From contig BJOX01000057.1 of NCBI GenBank assembly GCA_009731375.1, forward strand, positions 690,089-754,088: a stretch of 64,000 nt of DNA. The letters run 5' to 3'. Made by a program: the position numbers and the translations under genes. This document shows, one piece after another, positions 11,718 through 20,711 of the stretch (the first letter of the stretch is position 1; every line of letters starts with the position of its first letter). The DNA is from Paulinella micropora (taxonomy: Eukaryota > Cercozoa > Imbricatea > Euglyphida). The notes under the pieces are model-generated. The model was not told the origin of the DNA and made no database searches. It was given only the letters and a program-made list of their open reading frames with translations.

Positions 11718-12554
11718 GTGTCCAACTAGCCAGCTATCTATCCGCCTACCATAACTATCTATCCATTATCTATCTATCTATCCCATCTAACTATCTACCT
11801 ACCTTTCTTCCTATCCTTCCTAGAGCCAAGTTCGGTCTAGCCAGCTATCTATCCGTCTAACAATATATCTATCTATCTATCTATCGATCTATCCATCTAT
11901 CTATCCGTCTAACTATCTACCTACTTTCTACCTATCCTTTCTAGCACCGAGTTCCGGTCCGCCCTCTCCGATTTTGCTTCCGAGGTTCTGGAGCGCGACA
12001 CAACCCACCCATCCTCATCATCTTCCTCCTCTGCTTCCCTCTCCTCATCAGCCACTTCGTCGTATCGACATCAGTTCGTTCATGCGCCATTCAAAATCGG
12101 CGATGAAGTCAAGCTACGCGCACTCACTAAGCACTTCAAGCATAAATACAACGGCAAGATCGCCTTTGTAGAGGAGTACATCCAAGAGAAGGATCAAGTC
12201 CGGGTGAAGGTGAGTGAAGGCGGGGAAGAACTTACCGTCAAAGTGCAGAACCTCGAAGCCCAAGAATCCGATAAGGAGAACGACACTTCATTTGACTCGT
12301 CATCTACTTCTTCTTCATGTCGTGATCTCCTTGCTGATGTACCAGAAGCGGAAGAGGCGGAGGCACTGCCCATCAAAGTCGGAGATGCAGTGAAGTTACA
12401 CTCACTCGGCCGCCGCAAGCAAAAACACAACGGAAAGACCGGAGTTGTACAGGCCTACATCAAAGAGAAGGATGTATTCCGAGTCAAGCTAAGGGAAGGG
12501 ACTGAAGTGCTTACAGTCAAGCCACATAACCTCGAAGCTGGTCGTTGTACTTAA
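3..12554 (+). CDS. Giant SecA-like ATPase with vWA domain and two C-terminal SH3/KOW-like repeats (5' partial, 8 exons)
   Basis: Exons I can join with consistent phase are 3-854, 965-1195, 1588-6993, 7262-7578, 8019-8421, 8546-8585, 8656-8721 and 11945-12554. The frame is open to the window edge, so the start lies outside. The first ~1,700 residues are helical and unrecognised. A SecA-type motor follows: a Walker A-like VTGGGKS at about 5641-5661, a Walker B IDEVD near 5948, VTGTLEW near 6462, and a helicase C-terminal motif GRTARMGKQGSY created exactly by the 6993/7262 splice. A vWA domain and two short repeated modules follow. Bacterial SecA drives protein export; eukaryotic cytosolic proteins with this motor are known mainly from sequence and their substrate is unknown. 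This is not plastid SecA, because it is far longer and shows vWA instead of the preprotein-binding layout. The vWA exon carries a frameshift at 8098, so either the allele is broken or the assembly is wrong there. Confidence 0.85.
1196..1587 (+). repeat. Intron of SecA-like gene, pyrimidine-rich TTTC/TTCT tract
   Basis: The donor GTATGC follows AAG CTC AAA and the acceptor TTGTTGTCAG precedes AAT CAT CAG, both phase 0. The intron is dominated by T and C on the plus strand. Open frames across it read as Phe/Ser/Leu-rich and are artefacts. Confidence 0.8.
6994..7261 (+). repeat. Intron with (CT)n and (TTC)n arrays
   Basis: This intron splits the SecA-like motor between QIK and GRTARMG. Its donor is AAG|GTTCTCTCTC and its acceptor CCTTTTACAG|GGT. 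Almost the whole interior is CT dinucleotide and TTC trinucleotide repeat with a short TA/CATA stretch. Confidence 0.85.
7579..8018 (+). repeat. Intron with (TATC)n microsatellite
   Basis: The donor GTATGCCG follows CAC TG and the acceptor TCTTTTGCAG precedes GGTCTTTGTAG, phase 2. The interior holds a TATC array at about 7595-7700, CATC at 7720-7745, and TTTG repeats close to the acceptor. Confidence 0.85.
8019..8721 (+). CDS. vWA domain exons (8019-8421, 8546-8585, 8656-8721) of the SecA-like gene
   Basis: These exons encode a von Willebrand factor A fold, a metal-dependent protein-binding domain. MIDAS elements are visible: DISGS near 8029, a Thr in the DGGTSF loop near 8258, and LFLSDGED near 8341. 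The splice 8421/8546 makes an Asp codon and continues the strand in a typical vWA way. The splice 8585/8656 (a 70-bp intron) then joins to SSVLKRIAELGGGEY, the conserved last helix region. The reading frame shifts between 8097 and 8100: frame 1 ends in TAA at 8098, and the conserved sequence resumes from 8100 in another frame. Two extra bases, or one lost base, would explain it. The total exon length is divisible by three only after removing two bases. Confidence 0.85.
9188..9431 (+). mobile_element. SINE-like element A with tRNA-like head and TTA tail (copy 1)
   Basis: Positions 9192-9263 look like a 72-nt tRNA relic: a perfect 7-bp acceptor stem (GGCACCG with CGGTGCC), an A-box-like TAGCCCAGTGGTTAAGG and a B-box-like AGTTCGATTCC. 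An unrelated body of about 165 bp follows, ending GAAGCAC directly before a (TAT)n array. The same body and tail junction recur at 10800-11031, 61581-61823, 61884-62148 and 61143-61207. A tRNA-derived SINE fits. The T-stem is poorly paired, so this is not a working tRNA gene. Confidence 0.75.
9592..10110. repeat. Three tandem ~179-bp satellite units
   Basis: Units begin near 9606, 9787 and 9966. Each opens with TAAATCATGGTTTGTGGGAA or close to it, continues GAACCAG..GAGTTGGGAG, then GGCTAG.CCCAG.CTC, TTGATGCTGAT, CAAATAT, and ends near CACCCCCTGTCC. The third unit is more diverged and fades out by 10110. No coding potential is seen. Confidence 0.8.
10137..10470. mobile_element. Foldback/MITE-like element with terminal and internal inverted repeats
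   Basis: The ends are a perfect 24-bp inverted repeat beginning TCAGCCATTCATTTTGG at about 10149 and inverted near 10431-10454. Imperfect pairing extends outward through TGGAGC and inward to about 60 bp. The centre holds a second hairpin with arms GGTGGCACAAAA and TTTTGTGCCACC (about 10291-10331). No transposase is present. A non-autonomous DNA transposon is the likely identity; no clear target duplication was seen. Confidence 0.65.
10800..11031 (+). mobile_element. SINE-like element A (copy 2)
   Basis: The start is GGACACCGTGATAGCCCAGTGG. It carries the same B-box-like segment, the same body and the same GAAGCAC/TATTAT end as the copy at 9188. It is flanked on both sides by TTA arrays and followed 170 bp later by element B. 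Confidence 0.75.
11201..11373 (+). mobile_element. 173-bp repeat B bounded by TTA arrays (full copy 1)
   Basis: It begins AGGGAGTACATAGGCCATCG after a TTA array and ends GGCAGGAGATACAC before another. The 3' part contains TTGGCTCAGCAATTGG, which resembles a pol III A box. The same unit is found at 60600-60734, 62266-62400 (both cut by gaps) and 62967-63139 (full, also 173 bp). Element A, a TTA array and element B recur in that order, so they may form one composite unit. Confidence 0.7.
11575..11930. repeat. Degenerate TATC array with a duplicated copy of the exon border
   Basis: TATC repeats with point changes fill the intron end. At about 11788-11845 lies a diverged copy of the sequence around the true acceptor (11908-11969), including the TATCCTTCCTAG acceptor and about 20 exon-like bases. 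Confidence 0.75.
11945..12554 (+). CDS. Last exon of the SecA-vWA gene: Ser-rich linker plus two SH3/KOW-like modules
   Basis: The acceptor is TTTCTAG at 11938-11944. Joining to the donor at 8721 in phase 2 gives an uninterrupted frame to the TAA at 12552. The exon starts with the end of the vWA domain (FRSALSDFASEV), then a Ser-rich linker. Two related ~55-residue modules follow, each with IGDEVKL or VGDAVKL, then a KYNGK or KHNGK turn, then EKD, and a final TVKVQNLE or TVKPHNLE. Modules of this type (GD.V.L...GK.G.V...R..V.L.....VKP.NL) are common in algal and protist proteins and are SH3/KOW-like barrels. An acidic, Ser-rich spacer separates them. The role is inferred to be protein or nucleic-acid contact. 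Confidence 0.8.
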
Positions 12555-15411
12555 TCAGGATAAGGTTGTAGTATGGGGCACGCGAATGGCTGTAATCATG
12601 GGGATATTATGGGGATCATTCAAACATGATGATAGCAAACTTGAAACCGTCGTGACTGAAGTCACAATCGAGTTATGCTGACTCTCGCCTCTCAATCAGT
12701 GTCGTGACGGACTCAATATCGTGACCGTGGCTCAATCAATCAAGTTACTGAACGGTATGATACTGAGAGCTCAGACTCTTGCCTCAAGCGGCTTCTCTAC
12801 GGCACACAGGGGGCAAACGAGCGGAGCCGCGCGTGATACTAGTAATGTTCACATGAAGTTCTCTTTTTGTTTCTCTTGATACCACAGGCCGTTCCAGTTC
12901 AAGTTCCCCTTGCACTTCCCACTATATTAGCCTTATCCCCACCACTTTTATTTTTACGTCAGGACGGTTAATACGTCGCAGTCAGTCTTTGTTTTATGAA
13001 TTACTACTACTGTGACTAAAGTTAAATCTTGTCCGAGCCACTCGTCAGCAGTGGTCACCTATATATTACTACTGATAATCAGTTGAGTCATCTACCGGCG
13101 CTGTATGTACTACTGAAGGTCAGTGACGACTCCCGACTTTTCACTGATTCAATCAGTACTAAACTTTACTGAATACGCAAGCACCGTCCTGTTCTACTAT
13201 GAACGTACGATGTACTGAAGATTGACTTTAATGATAATGCAACGTCGGCCAACAGTAACGGACGACCTAATTGAATGGTACCTATTGATTGCTGTGCAAC
13301 AATAATGGACCCACATCGTGGGGGCAAACAGTCCTATCGGTCCACGACGGTATAAGTGGCATTCGTGACGGCAGAGCCAGGGATTTAACCGCATAACCCG
13401 GTTAAATACACGAATATACTAGTTACCATACTACAGTCTATCACTCCCCCTGATTACTTTAGATTAATACGATAGTATATAATTAAAGATAATCCTTCAG
13501 CCTGTGGAAATATGTGATGAGACTTAAATTAATTTTTACACCTATCGACTATCCACTCCCTCTCACTCTCGTAGAAATAGGTACATCGGCTCCGCTAACT
13601 TCACAGAGAATTGGCCTCATTCGGAGCTATGCCGGGTCATAGCTGAAAGCATGTGTGACTCACATACTTTGTCCCTGAATAGCGGTTTGACGCAGGTAGT
13701 TGAGCACTCACACTCCTCTGGTGCTATCCCTTAATCTAACTACCAGTTAAACTGCCTTCCCTGGGACTTGAATTATTATAACTAACTAAAAGGGGGGGAC
13801 CTAACTTGAATGATGTATGTATCACATAATCATATCATGGTCAGATATGAGTAAACCCTTTAAGTAGGAAGTTGAATAGATATGCTATGAATGTGACATA
13901 GAAGATATAACATCATAAAGCATAAAGAAAATATATTAAGCTACTACTAGAGTCGGGGAAAGCCCGACTGACTGGAAGCGGAGTCCGGATCAGGGATAGC
14001 CCGATCAAGTGTCCGGATCCTCATCGTCTCGAACAGCATTGTCAGGGTCACTTGGGGTACCTGCAATGGGTGGCAAAACATAAAACATCATGGTGTGCGT
14101 AAATTTCACGTAAAATCCGCTACCCCTGATTTACCCGCCTGCACACTCCAATACAAACGCATGCAATGAGAAGTGCAAAGAAATGACACACATAGTATGA
14201 TGTACATACAAATAAAGAACGAAAACAGTTATAAATTAATATTGACCGAACCTGCAAGACACAGTAGTATTTCAGGTAGAGATTATGTCAACAACAAAAG
14301 TGGCAAACATAAACAACTTGAGAGAGAAGACAAGCATATTGGGCTTTCTTGGCCTAAACACAGTTATGAACATGCCGGATCCCCTTCTCAAGCATCTGAT
14401 CGTTGATTAGGTAATTACCCGGTAACTCACGTACCTTAATACCTTAGACGCCGGTTTGCTGAGAGACTCCGTTAGAAGCCACGATGCCAATCGACACTTT
14501 AATGCGCACGTAGATAGCAGAACTGACGACACAAAAGGTCACACTCGCACAACTAACTGTAATTGTACTCAATGATAAGTATCCAATTCTAAATGCCAAT
14601 ATGTCCAGTACGTCTGTCACAATTATAGACTAGAACTACGATCATTCTACAATACGAATAAATTACTTACTAATACCAAAGTAATTACTAAAGTAAAAAC
14701 GTAATCATCCTTACAACGCTCCCCCTTAGTTCTATGTTGATAATGCAAGTTATAACCAACTTGAAAATAATACCTACGATTAAAAACTAATACAATAATG
14801 GCACTGATTTGAAACTATAAAACCGAAAGTAAAGTGGGTTTGATAGTCTCAAGTTCAGTCAGTTTCTCAAAACTTGAAAATTGTACTCCTTTGAATCCAC
14901 TTCTGCTGCTTCGTAAACCTTACGGCATCTCGACTTCGTCGATTAAAACAAATAGTAGCGGTTCCTTTGGCTTACAACTTAGTGCGTAATTGAGTTACAT
15001 CCTTGACTCGATAAGTCTGATATAAAACAATAAATTGCCATTACGTCGTTAAAAACTAATTCCGCTCCGATCCGCTGCGATCTCGAAAACAACATTTCCT
15101 TCGATGTACTCCTTAACAGAAGGGTCTACAAGAAACGTCGCGATCGAGGACAAACATCGCCGTCGGCTCAACTTCGGCCATTATGTCGTCCCGCTCTTGT
15201 CGCATAACGATCGATTGTGACTGCGTCACGCGCCTCGTATCCGCGCTCGACTTAAACTTCCACGGGATCGGCTCCAAAAGATGATGCTCTACTACCTGCG
15301 CAAGACACTTCCTGCACACTCCATAGAGAGAAAACTCACAAAAGAACAACGTGAGTGGACTTAGCGTAAATGTGCGTATTTTACGTAAGTTTGCAGACTT
15401 GAGATGTAAAG
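12555..15411. other. Gene-free stretch; possible LTR remnants
   Basis: I find no convincing coding frame here. On the minus strand near 14716-14735 the string CTAAGGGGGAG followed by CGTTG looks like a polypurine tract and LTR start. It lies about 690 bp beyond the minus-strand RNase H of the adjacent copia element, where a 3' LTR would be expected. A related polypurine string occurs at 57820 on the plus strand. Boundaries and a matching second LTR were not found. Confidence 0.35.
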
Positions 15412-15876
15412 TTACGGATCAAGCTTTACCATAAATTTACTCACGAAATATTCGAATTGGTCTTTGGGAACATGTTTTGTTAGTACGTCTGCAATTTGCT
15501 TTGTGGTTCCCACTTTTACAAACTTTATCTCATTGTCTCTCTGTGCATGATGGATAAAATGCAGTTCTAAAGGTAGATGTTTCGTACGTGGTCCTGACAA
15601 TGCCCTCTCTGCTGCTAAGATAGTTTGAGCATTATCTTCATAAAGCTCTATTGGCTCTCTCTGTGCTATACCTGACTCTTCTGTGATGTGTCGGATAGCT
15701 AATCCTTCCCGTATGCACTCAGCTGCTGCGAAAATTTCCGCATCATTGGAACTTAGTGCAATTCTAGTCTGTCGTTTCGACAACCAAGCTACCGGGTCTC
15801 CGCCCCAAAGCACTACATAACCTGTACGCGACTTTCCGGTTTTCTTACAAACCTTATGGGCTGCGTCTGGCCACAA
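15412..15876 (-). pseudogene. Copia-type element 1: RNase H
   Basis: This frame matches the RNase H end of Ty1/copia polyproteins. Key pieces are SRTGYVVLWGGDPVAWLSKR, then LSSNDAEIFAAAECIRE, YEDNAQTI, GPRTKHLPLELHFI and TKQIADVLTKHVPK. The stop is at 15412. It follows the reverse transcriptase fragment at 15986-16516 through a short frame-broken linker (15877-15985), so the polyprotein is not intact. Confidence 0.9.
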
Positions 15877-15985
15877 AGTAATTTTGGGGTATGTCCTTCC
15901 TTCTTGCGAGGATTTGGGCCCGTGAAATGCAATACCGCGATATGAACTTTCAAATATCTGAAAATTCTACCTAGTAAAGCATAAG

Positions 15986-16516
15986 TTAGTCCTGGATCTT
16001 CTGCATTACGCTAGCTGCATTCAGTGCCTGATCTGCGTCTGGACGTGTCATCTTGGTTAGAAACAGAAGTTTACCTACCAAACTAGGAATTGAATGTTTC
16101 CTCAGTGCACTAGTCTCTCCCATGGGTTCGGGCTCGTGTTCTGCACTAGGGGTGCTTACTGGTCTGACATCAGCGTATCCTACATCCTTTAAAATCTGTT
16201 CTTGATACTTCTTCTGATGCAATAGAATGCGTCCTCCTTCCTGAACGATTTCTATACCTTTAAACTCTTTAGCCACTCCCAAACGCTTCAGAGGATAAAA
16301 CTTTTCTAGCTTACTAGCAAAGCGGTTGTAGGCTTGTTCGTTAGGTGCAGAGAAAATAAGATCATCTACATGGAAAATACCAATTATAGCATCTCTTATC
16401 GGCTTATCCTTTTCAACGAACATACACAAGTCTGAGTCTAGTAACCTGAATCCTAATTCCTCTAACTTAGGGGCTAAAATTTCATACCATCTCCTGCCAG
16501 CTTGCGGCGCGCAATA
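15986..16516 (-). pseudogene. Copia-type element 1: C-terminal half of reverse transcriptase
   Basis: The minus strand reads QAGRRWYEILAPKLEELGF at about 16441-16505, then GIFHVDDLIFSAPNEQAY (the VDD catalytic box) and RLGVAKEFKGIEI. This is the part of copia RT from the QAGR motif onward. The part just before it is missing on this strand and is found inverted on the plus strand. Confidence 0.88.
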
Positions 16517-16731
16517 TAACCCAGATCAATTGTTTGTGCCCTGCGCCGCGCACCGCTCATTACTCTTTTTGTCTAAGCTTGCCGCTTGGCATGGACATAA
16601 GCTATATGGTATAGACTTCAAAAATGCTTATCTAAATGCTAGAATGCATGATCCTGTTTATGCTTATGCACCCGAAGGGATAGACAGTGAAGAGCATGAA
16701 GGCATGATATGGAGAGTAGATGGAGCTCTGT
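16517..16731 (+). pseudogene. Copia-type element 1: inverted RT segment
   Basis: The plus strand reads AAHRSLLFLSKLAAWHGHK, then LYGIDFKNAYLNARMHD and YAYAPEGID. This is the first catalytic-Asp region of copia RT. Both flanks encode RT on the minus strand, and this piece is exactly what is missing between them. The segment is therefore inverted by about 215 bp with little or no loss at either end. Confidence 0.85.
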
Positions 16732-18093
16732 AGCTAACTCCTGGCTCTAGCATATCTCCCCTCAAAGCTAACCGTGACTTAATGAACTTACGTCCCTTAT
16801 CGTCTAGTTTGACTTTATGTACCCATGTCAGTCTCACTACTTTTACTCCTTTTTCTTTCGCTTCTTTAGGGCTTACCCACGTGTAAGTGTTAAAAGACTT
16901 AAGAGCTTCGATCTCTTTATCCATTCCGGCTTTCAACTCTTTCGCAGTTAAACCCTCATCTACGATTGCCTTAGGTACCTTCAATGTCAGGTACAGTAAC
17001 GCAGTGGTATAATCCTCTACGATACTTTCCGCGGACATTTCGGGTTGCTCTATTTCTCCGACTGGTCTTATTCTATCTATCCGATACTTTCTAATCTCAC
17101 TATCTAACATCTTTTCTACTTGACCATCGTCAAAGACTACGAAGTGACTGGGCTTAGGCATATTACGGACTTTAAGTCTCTCTCCTTTCTCGCATGGTTC
17201 TAAGACTTTTCCTTCTCTCTTGACTGTTTGCCAATTGTCTCCATATTCTTGCTTTGCCCATTCTACTCCAAAAGCTGCTCCCGGAACACTAACTCTCTCT
17301 CCTGTCAAAGTAGCTGCTTTGGCTGCTGCCTTCTTTTCTGGAGGTGGTTGTGTGATCGGAGTCCTAACCTTGGCTTCTCGTTTCCCTCTCACTATGTTAG
17401 CTGACGTGATTTTGTCACTCTGCTCCCAAGTGAGGCCTTTGGTGGGCGCGTCTCCCTCTACGTACCTCCTGCTGGGGTGGTCTGCTTCGGGGCTCTGCGC
17501 CTCTAACGACGTGATGGATGTTGGTCCATCACCCTTGTTGTCAGCTAGTTCTACCTTCGACTCTGATGGGAGACCGGAATCTGGACGGTGAATGTCTTTT
17601 TCTTCCTCAATCTCCTCACGCTTGTCTGACCCCCCCTCATCTTTGTGTTCGGGTTCGTCTAACGGTTGGTCTAACGGCTGTTCTAGCTGTACGGTGTCAC
17701 TACTCTCCCCCTCAGATTCCTCGTCGTCCCATCTGACTTCTCTGGGTGGGTGAGCATCCTTACCAACTATATTAGGGTTAAAGCGTACATTCCTGACATT
17801 TGTTATGATCTTTCGACCGTCCCAAACTCGGTATAGTTCCTTGAATACGTCGTACCCAAGTAACATTACGCGTTTTCCTCTATAGTTGCCTTTGCCTACC
17901 TGCTTTCCTATGTACATTACACCTAAACATCCTATAGGCTTAAGTTGTCGGATAGCTGGCTTGTAGTCGAGACATTGCTCGAAAGGTGAAATTCCCTTCC
18001 TAGGTCCTGTCGCGGCCAGTGGAATCTTGTGCAAGGTTGTGGCTGTGTGTTCCATCTCCGCCCAAAACTGGGGAGGTAGGTTAGCCTCATATT
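16732..18093 (-). pseudogene. Copia-type element 1: integrase C-terminus, linker and N-terminal RT
   Basis: The frame starts near NLPPQFWAEMEHTATTLHKI, a usual integrase end, followed by FEQCLDYKPAIRQLKPIGC and GKGNYRGKRVMLLGY. An acidic, charged linker follows. The final part, YTWVSPKEAKEKG and RLALRGDMLEPGVSY, is the start of the RT domain. It is separated from the upstream integrase core by an in-frame stop near 18091-18093. It ends at the inversion breakpoint. Confidence 0.88.
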
Positions 18094-18412
18094 AATATCG
18101 CATGGCCCGGGCTGGTCCGGCTGTGATGTCATTGACCTTCTCAGCTATTGGGTTGCCATCCTTATCACCTGGAGCACTAGTCTTCCAAATGAATTGTAGA
18201 GGTTTCCACCACTCTATAATTTCAGTTGGGACATCAAACTCATTATCGCAAGTGATCTGTCTGACTTTCTTCCCTGTCTGCCTCTCAAACCATGCTACTG
18301 CTTGCTTCAAACAGTCTACAAACTCGTTCTTGTAACGTAAATAATAATCTTTGATGTACCCCGAGTAATCGTCTGTAACACAAAACTTATAATGTTTACC
18401 GTGAATTGACAT
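18092..18412 (-). pseudogene. Copia-type element 1: integrase core
   Basis: The frame contains YKFCVTDDYSGYIKDYYLRY and QITCDNEFD, matching the first two Asp positions of the retroviral-type DDE integrase core. It is cut from the upstream zinc-binding part by a stop or frameshift around 18413-18457. Confidence 0.82.
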
Positions 18413-18457
18413 GACCGCCCATGGTCCGGAAGTATCTACATGTAAAATCTCACTAGA

Positions 18458-18757
18458 CTAACTCGCTCTTCTAATTCTATTAACCTTAAAACGGGGTAGC
18501 ACTTTAGCCTTTCCCATCGATATCATGCAGGCTTCACAAAATCTAACACTATCCTCACTTCCTGTCAGTTTTCTTCCCATTGCCTTGCCTAATGCATAAA
18601 TCTTTGGTAATGACTTATGACCACTACACTGATGAACGACATACATGTCAATCGGTTTTCTCTCCTTACCTTTCTCTGGGTACATAGCGTATAAAACGCT
18701 GCCTCTGGTTTCCTCGTTCTCACTCACTCTCGCTTGCTTGCACTCTCTTTCTCTCAC
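18458..18757 (-). pseudogene. Copia-type element 1: integrase zinc-binding (GAG-pre-integrase) part
   Basis: HQCSGHKSLPKIYALGKAMG followed by CEACMISMGK gives the H-x3/4-H ... C-x2-C pattern of the HHCC domain that precedes copia integrase cores. The order and strand agree with the neighbouring fragments. Confidence 0.78.
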
Positions 18758-18939
18758 TTTGGGGATTCCCGCCCCGCTTACCCCTTATTGCACTTTCTCT
18801 CTTTCACTTTGGGGTAGTAAACGTTCATTTATGTTGAGGGGTTTGTCTTTCTCATTGTCCCAGCGATAAAGCATACCAGGCGTAAGTCTCCCCCTCACGA
18901 TCACGTCACTCTCTTAAATCCTTATGGGGTGCTTTAGGA

Positions 18940-19263
18940 TTAGTAATTGCCCGTTCTGGTGAATGATAGATCTGTGGTGGTGTGGTCCATGTTTCCAGTG
19001 GACATGATGTTAACCGGCACTCTTATATCTAGCAACATATCGTTCTTTACCAGAACTGGCTTTCCCGATCCGTCTATTATTGTCAGTCTTGCTTCCCCCA
19101 TGTTTCGCACTACACTCTCTCCGTTTCCGGTGACTAAGCTAACGGGTTCAATCTCTCTGACGTTGTGCAAGATATGTGGTGTGCAGGCTATATCCCTTGA
19201 CGATCCACTGTCTTGAACTGTCATCTTTTCCTTTCGTTTCCCCGTTTTGCCATCGTCAACCAT
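18940..19263 (-). pseudogene. Copia-type element 1: aspartic protease
   Basis: TVQDSGSSRDIACTPHILHN carries the DSG active site of retrotransposon proteases. VTGNGESVVRNMG and MLLDIRVPVNIMSTGNM follow as usual for the family. It overlaps the gag-linker frame (19221-19628) in another phase, so a frameshift lies near 19240. Confidence 0.82.
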
Positions 19264-20083
19264 GAGGTTGTGGTCTTCATCCTCTTCCTCTTCGTTCTCT
19301 CCCTTTTGGGCTCTTTTCTCACTTTCTCAAATCTCTCTTCGTACATCCAATCAAGCTCCTCTCGTGCTTCGCAATGCGATTGAAAGCTTATGGGGATTCC
19401 TGCTCTTATCTCCTCGGAGGTTCTTGAGCAGTCTAGGTTCTCTACGAACTCCTCATCTTCCTCTTCGTCTTCTGAGTGTCCGTCGATCTCCCGTCTCTTC
19501 CTATCGAACTCCCTCTTTCTCGCTGCTGCCTGCTCTGGACTGAAGAACTTGTATGCATCTCCTGAGTGTAGTTTTCTTAGAAGTGCGTTCAGTGTTGTCC
19601 CTCTTGCTTCTACCTCATTCCAAATCATAAGGTGGGCATCGATCGTACAATGAAAAGAGCAAACTGGTTGTCGTGGTTCTTAGCCATGTCGAGTATTCCG
19701 TAGTCTATCACTCCTAACAGCTCCGTGTAAAACTCGTTTTCTTTGCAGTCCGGGTCATAACATAAACCCTCTTTCACCACTAACTTTTCTGCTCCCTTCG
19801 TCAACGCATATAGCAATCTAGCTATTTCTGTCTTCTCAGGTCTTGGATGTCCTTCGCTGTGTCTGAACTCACACTGCCACTTAGTTCTCTCTTTAGCTTT
19901 TGCGCTCTCAGTGGCTCTCGCAGCTCTCTTTTCTATGACAGTCTCTCTTGTGACTTGTGGTGTGCCTGCTGCATGCTTTAAAAACACCTCGTTTACTGCC
20001 CAAAATACATCTGTCAACAGACTATTTGCCTTCTTCTTCTTCTTCGTTTTTATTGAGAGAACAATTTTTACAATCGGACTCAA
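19221..20083 (-). pseudogene. Copia-type element 1: gag-region fragments
   Basis: Two minus frames (19625-20083 and 19221-19628) lie directly upstream of the protease. They are charged and helical, with KFFSPEQAAARKREFDRKRR and an Asp/Glu-rich tract. I assign them to gag or the gag-protease linker by position only; no capsid motif is certain. Upstream, 20159-20283 is AT-rich, followed by a 363-base gap to 20646. Confidence 0.45.
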
Positions 20084-20673
20084 GGATCGTCCACGTGAAA
20101 AGTATAGCTATTAAGTCATACCTTTATCTAAGGTGGAAACCTAGTTATTAAATCGAGCGTATTAATTGAAAGTATTAATATTAGGTCGCTTGGTATTAAT
20201 CTTATTAATATTAATGTTTATGTTTAGATATGTTGCGTAATATGTAGCTTAAGTATTCATGTTATTAATATTAATGTTTATGTNNNNNNNNNNNNNNNNN
20301 NNNNNNNNNNNNNNNNNNNNNNNNNNNNNNNNNNNNNNNNNNNNNNNNNNNNNNNNNNNNNNNNNNNNNNNNNNNNNNNNNNNNNNNNNNNNNNNNNNNN
20401 NNNNNNNNNNNNNNNNNNNNNNNNNNNNNNNNNNNNNNNNNNNNNNNNNNNNNNNNNNNNNNNNNNNNNNNNNNNNNNNNNNNNNNNNNNNNNNNNNNNN
20501 NNNNNNNNNNNNNNNNNNNNNNNNNNNNNNNNNNNNNNNNNNNNNNNNNNNNNNNNNNNNNNNNNNNNNNNNNNNNNNNNNNNNNNNNNNNNNNNNNNNN
20601 NNNNNNNNNNNNNNNNNNNNNNNNNNNNNNNNNNNNNNNNNNNNNNAAGAAAAAAAAAAAAAAAAAAAAAAAA

Positions 20674-20711
<38 letters not shown>

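Larger units (their letters stand above)
8722..11944 (+). other. 3.2-kb intron of the SecA-vWA gene filled with mobile and satellite repeats
   Basis: The donor GTCCCACC follows GAG CAG (exon end 8721) and the acceptor is CTAG at 11943-11944. Inside are ATT arrays, two SINE-like units with a tRNA-like head, three tandem ~179-bp satellite units, a foldback element, a 173-bp repeat B and a TATC array, plus N runs at 9084-9187 and 10542-10551. The final exon continues the vWA frame, so these insertions lie in an intron and not between genes. Confidence 0.75.

Noticed and set aside
12870-12890. TGGTATCAAGAGA (minus), similar to a tRNA-iMet primer-binding site; also near 30218
   Set aside because: No LTR end lies directly before it and no gag after it, so the match is probably chance or an old remnant.
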